DNA from: Mucidula mucida | Taxonomy: Eukaryota; Basidiomycota; Agaricomycetes; Agaricales; Physalacriaceae | Direction of reading: 5' to 3' | Assembly (NCBI GenBank): GCA_015501055.1 | Contig: JADNYV010001038.1 | Span: forward strand, 1 to 10,240 | DNA length: 10,240 nt | In this document: in pieces, positions 8,071 to 10,240 of the stretch | How the letters are laid out: the number at the start of each line of letters is the position of its first letter | Position numbering within the stretch: position 1 is the first letter of the stretch | Program-made: the position numbers and the translations under genes | Notes under the pieces: generated by a model | The model's database searches: none | Seen by the model: the letters and a program-made list of their open reading frames with translations, nothing else | Told to the model about the DNA's origin: nothing

Positions 8071-8244
8071 ACTAAGTGGCTGTCTGTATTGTACTACGTG
8101 TATCTATGCAATATATCAATAGGTGTAAAGTCTAAGCATTTAGCGCGCCTGCTATTCCGTTGCGCACTAGTGTATGGAACATGCGGTCCATATCGCAGCT
8201 CTGCAATCATCACCGCTCCAAACAAACACTAGCTAAGTCCATAG
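8071..8244. other. Convergent 3' intergenic region
   Basis: These 174 bases separate the stop codons of two genes running towards each other. AT-rich TATGCAATATATCAATAG at 8105-8122 could contribute to 3'-end formation of the plus-strand gene. Nothing else is evident. Confidence 0.4.
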
Positions 8245-9583
8245 TTACAAGGAAATCTGCAGAAGCTTGACAACGAGTCTGTTCAAAGTCTCTGGTTGCT
8301 TGAACCACTCCATCGCAGCGTGAGGATGCATCTCCTGCAATTGCGAGTAATATTTCGTGGCAAGGAAGTCCAGGATGACGTCGTCCGAGCTAATAGAAAT
8401 GTCAAAGGGTGGTAAAATTCCAATCAAAGCAACAGAGACGAAACATACAGTCCCAGGCGCCTTTGCACCGCCTTCATTTGCGCCGTCTTTGAAAGCTTCG
8501 GCAGAACTGGAGCATCCTTGTGAACGCAGTAGGAGAAACTATCTGTATGCGCCAACTCAAAGTCCAGCACGGCCTTGTTACTCTTATCAAATTTGACTTT
8601 CCAGGAGTGAGCTTGAAAGGCGAGAGAGTTGGTAGCATTCGTGTTGAGAGGCTGTAAAGGGACCACGAGAGTATTGGAGTCGCCCATCCAACGAAGCACC
8701 GTTGAAAACTCTGATTTGGGGTGGGTGGCGTCGTAGGAGGTAACAAAGTCCTTGAGCTTCCAACCACGGTCGGCGTACTTCTGCCGCCCAGCTTCTTGGC
8801 CACTGCCATTCGTGATAATGTTCAACGCTTCCTTTTTCACGAACGTTGCGCGGGGATATAGAGAGTACGCTTTGTCGTAGGCAATGAAGTTCATAGGAGC
8901 GGCTGAGATAAGAAAACGGTTAGCTGTCCAAATGCAAGAAGATTTCGGACGTACTGCAGTGGAATGAGAGGATTATCTCAATTGGCGTTCCCTTCGCCGT
9001 GATGAGCTGCACTTTTTGATCATTACGGTAAAAGTCGTAAACGTCCGCGATACCGCGAAAGTTGTAGTGAGGACTGTCCGCTACACCATCGAAAAGCTCC
9101 AAAAATTCAGTCTTTCCGGTCTCCTTCTGAGTCGCTCTGGGAACAAAGGTAAAGCCAATGTTGAGCAGAAACTCCCCAACAGCGCGTCCGTGGCGATGCT
9201 CCGCGTAGACGTCAAGGTCCGAGTCAGGCAGGAAATCGTCCTGAAAGAACTGGATAACACTAGATCCTGAAATGAGGATGCCATGTTCTAATTGGAGTGT
9301 GCGGAAAGCGTTAATCTCCTCGTGGCGAGGGAAAAAACGACCTAGGAGTCGGCAAAAGACATGATGGTAATAGTCTCGATGCGCGTTGCGCCACTTCTTC
9401 GATACACGGGCAACTCGTGCGAGATCACTGGGAGACAGATTCTCAAAGATATACGAGAAAAGTTCTGGAGGGCTAGAAAAGAAGATGAAGACGATGTTTC
9501 TGGATGAATTACAAGTGAGTGGGTATAGGGATTGGCGTTTTTCTCCGTCTAGACCAGCCCAAATGATAGCTGAATCCAAGCAT
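8245..9583 (-). CDS. F-box protein fused to a nucleotidyltransferase-fold domain
   Basis: Exons 9583-9513, 9472-8955, 8902-8449 and 8389-8245 give 395 residues. Introns 8954-8903 (52 nt, GTACGT/CTCAG) and 8448-8390 (59 nt, GTATGT/TTAG) are well supported. The first, 9512-9473, is only 40 nt and uncertain; reading through it extends the frame to an ATG at 9756 with an unconvincing N-terminus. Residues 24-60 (FPPELFSYIFENLSPSDLARV...KKWR) are a typical F-box, which in known proteins docks on Skp1 in SCF ubiquitin ligases. Residues 91-191 fit a nucleotidyltransferase core: GS at 93-94, DSDLDVY with D109 and D111, and PIEIIL with E189 as the third carboxylate. MNFIAYDKAYSLYPRATF (200-217) follows. 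Proteins of this architecture are recalled from agaric genomes with no known substrate. All three acidic residues are present, so the domain may be active, or it may serve for substrate recognition. Confidence 0.8.
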
Positions 9584-9844
9584 TCTTGCAGAGGCCGCGT
9601 GAGAACACGGTTTCCCTTTGCGACAGTGGTCGCGGTCGGCTGGAGAGTAGCAGATGTGGCACGTGGTATCACTTGAGTGACAGGGACCCGTGATCGGTCT
9701 ACGCGCTGGTCACAGGCGGGCAATCGAGCTTCATCACTTTCCCTAACGCCTGGCAATTACGAGGCTACAGGCGGACCTACTCTGGGACAATTGCATAGAT
9801 TCAATAACTTCTAGCGCAAGATTCAATTTGTACTACAAAGGTTA
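9584..9844. other. Intergenic region upstream of the F-box/NTase gene
   Basis: These 261 bases lie between two minus-strand genes, holding the 3' UTR of the Arc1-like gene and the promoter of the F-box gene. An open frame reaches back to 9756 in the F-box gene's frame but its translation has no recognisable domain. No clear TATA element is visible on the minus strand. Confidence 0.4.
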
Positions 9845-10233
9845 CTATGACAAGGACGCGCCGACAAGGGTGGGCGCCAGACAGACACCCTCTTTCGTCC
9901 GAATTTTGTGCACCTTCTTCGTCACAGGGTTGACCCAGGCAGCCTCTCTTGTATCGAGAGTGGTAAATCCTGTTGAATGAGGCTAAGCAAGAAATGCAAG
10001 GTAAATCAAGTAAAGGCGTGCCTGGTTGTACTGTCTCGAAAACCTTTTTCTTCGGGTTCAGCTGGGAAAGCGGCGTCGCGCCTGACTCGCAGTCAGTAAC
10101 GAATTAAGACATACATGGCAAGGAACAAACCCTCAAACTCTTCGCCCTCAAAGTAGACACGATCCCCAGGCTTGGATCCAGGTGGGGGTTGGATGAGCTC
10201 GATGCCTCCGTCCTTGCCGTCTTTATGTGTAGC
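9845..10233 (-). CDS. Arc1/EMAP-II-type tRNA-binding protein, C-terminal exons (partial)
   Basis: The last three exons are visible: 10233-10131, 10081-10022 and 9969-9845, with introns 10130-10082 (49 nt, GTTTGT/AGTCAG) and 10021-9970 (52 nt, GCACGC/AACAG, a GC donor). TCTTTAG at 10240-10234 is an acceptor, and reading through it would meet an in-frame TAG, so more exons lie beyond the right edge. The protein reads ATHKDGKDGGIELIQPPPG, then KPGDRVYFEGEEFEG, then LNPKKKVFETVQPGFTTLD, ending GVCLAPTLVGASLS. This is the C-terminal half of the EMAP-II/Arc1 tRNA-binding OB-fold region, known in yeast Arc1 (cofactor of Met- and Glu-tRNA synthetases) and in the tails of some aminoacyl-tRNA synthetases. 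Fungal genes of this end are usually stand-alone Arc1/GU4-binding-like proteins, but a synthetase fusion cannot be excluded here. Confidence 0.88.
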
Positions 10234-10240
10234 CTAAAGA

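Noticed and set aside
9016..9676. Plus-strand frames antisense to the F-box gene
   Set aside because: They lie opposite the F-box and nucleotidyltransferase coding sequence and have no independent support.
8920..9756. 278-codon read-through form of the F-box exon as the true N-terminus
   Set aside because: The first hundred residues look like translated non-coding DNA and the frame runs past the donor at 8954. It is kept only as an alternative start.

Overview
The window looks like nuclear DNA of a filamentous basidiomycete fungus, most likely an Agaricomycete. The evidence is several genes broken by introns of about 49-59 nt with ordinary fungal splice signals, dense packing on both strands, and protein types typical of mushroom-forming fungi: single-pass membrane proteins with tandem beta-sandwich-like ectodomains, an F-box protein joined to a nucleotidyltransferase-like domain, and an Arc1/EMAP-II-type tRNA-binding C-terminus.

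Layout, left to right. (1) 18-2088, minus: a membrane-protein gene whose last exon lies beyond the left edge. Its third coding exon is interrupted by a 952-bp element (329-1280) with imperfect terminal inverted repeats and a 7-8 bp target duplication. The element holds a perfect 30-bp inverted repeat with a 48-nt loop and a degenerate 150-codon frame ending in an acidic tail. (2) 2389-5219, plus: a large, mostly disordered, charged protein, in two exons, with a segment resembling the CENP-A-binding motif of Scm3/HJURP. (3) 5303-6124, plus: a Ser/Pro-rich protein of unknown function beginning only 83 bp after gene 2. (4) 6819-8070, plus: an intact four-exon paralogue of gene 1. (5) 8245-9583, minus: an F-box/nucleotidyltransferase-fold protein in three or four exons. 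(6) 9845-10233, minus: the last three exons of an Arc1-like tRNA-binding protein that continues off the right edge.

Genes 1 and 4 share intron positions, phases and domain order and point away from each other around genes 2 and 3, so they look like an inverted duplicate pair. One copy is intact and the other has been split by a transposon. Reading across the element with one copy of the target duplication removed restores an uninterrupted frame that aligns with the intact copy. This makes the insertion point unusually clear and suggests a recent event.

No rRNA, tRNA, CRISPR array or bacterial-type operon is visible. The strongest points for a second look are the insertion element, its internal hairpin, the Scm3-like assignment with its RVSF motif, the retained catalytic-type acidic residues of the F-box/NTase protein, and two probable GC-AG introns.
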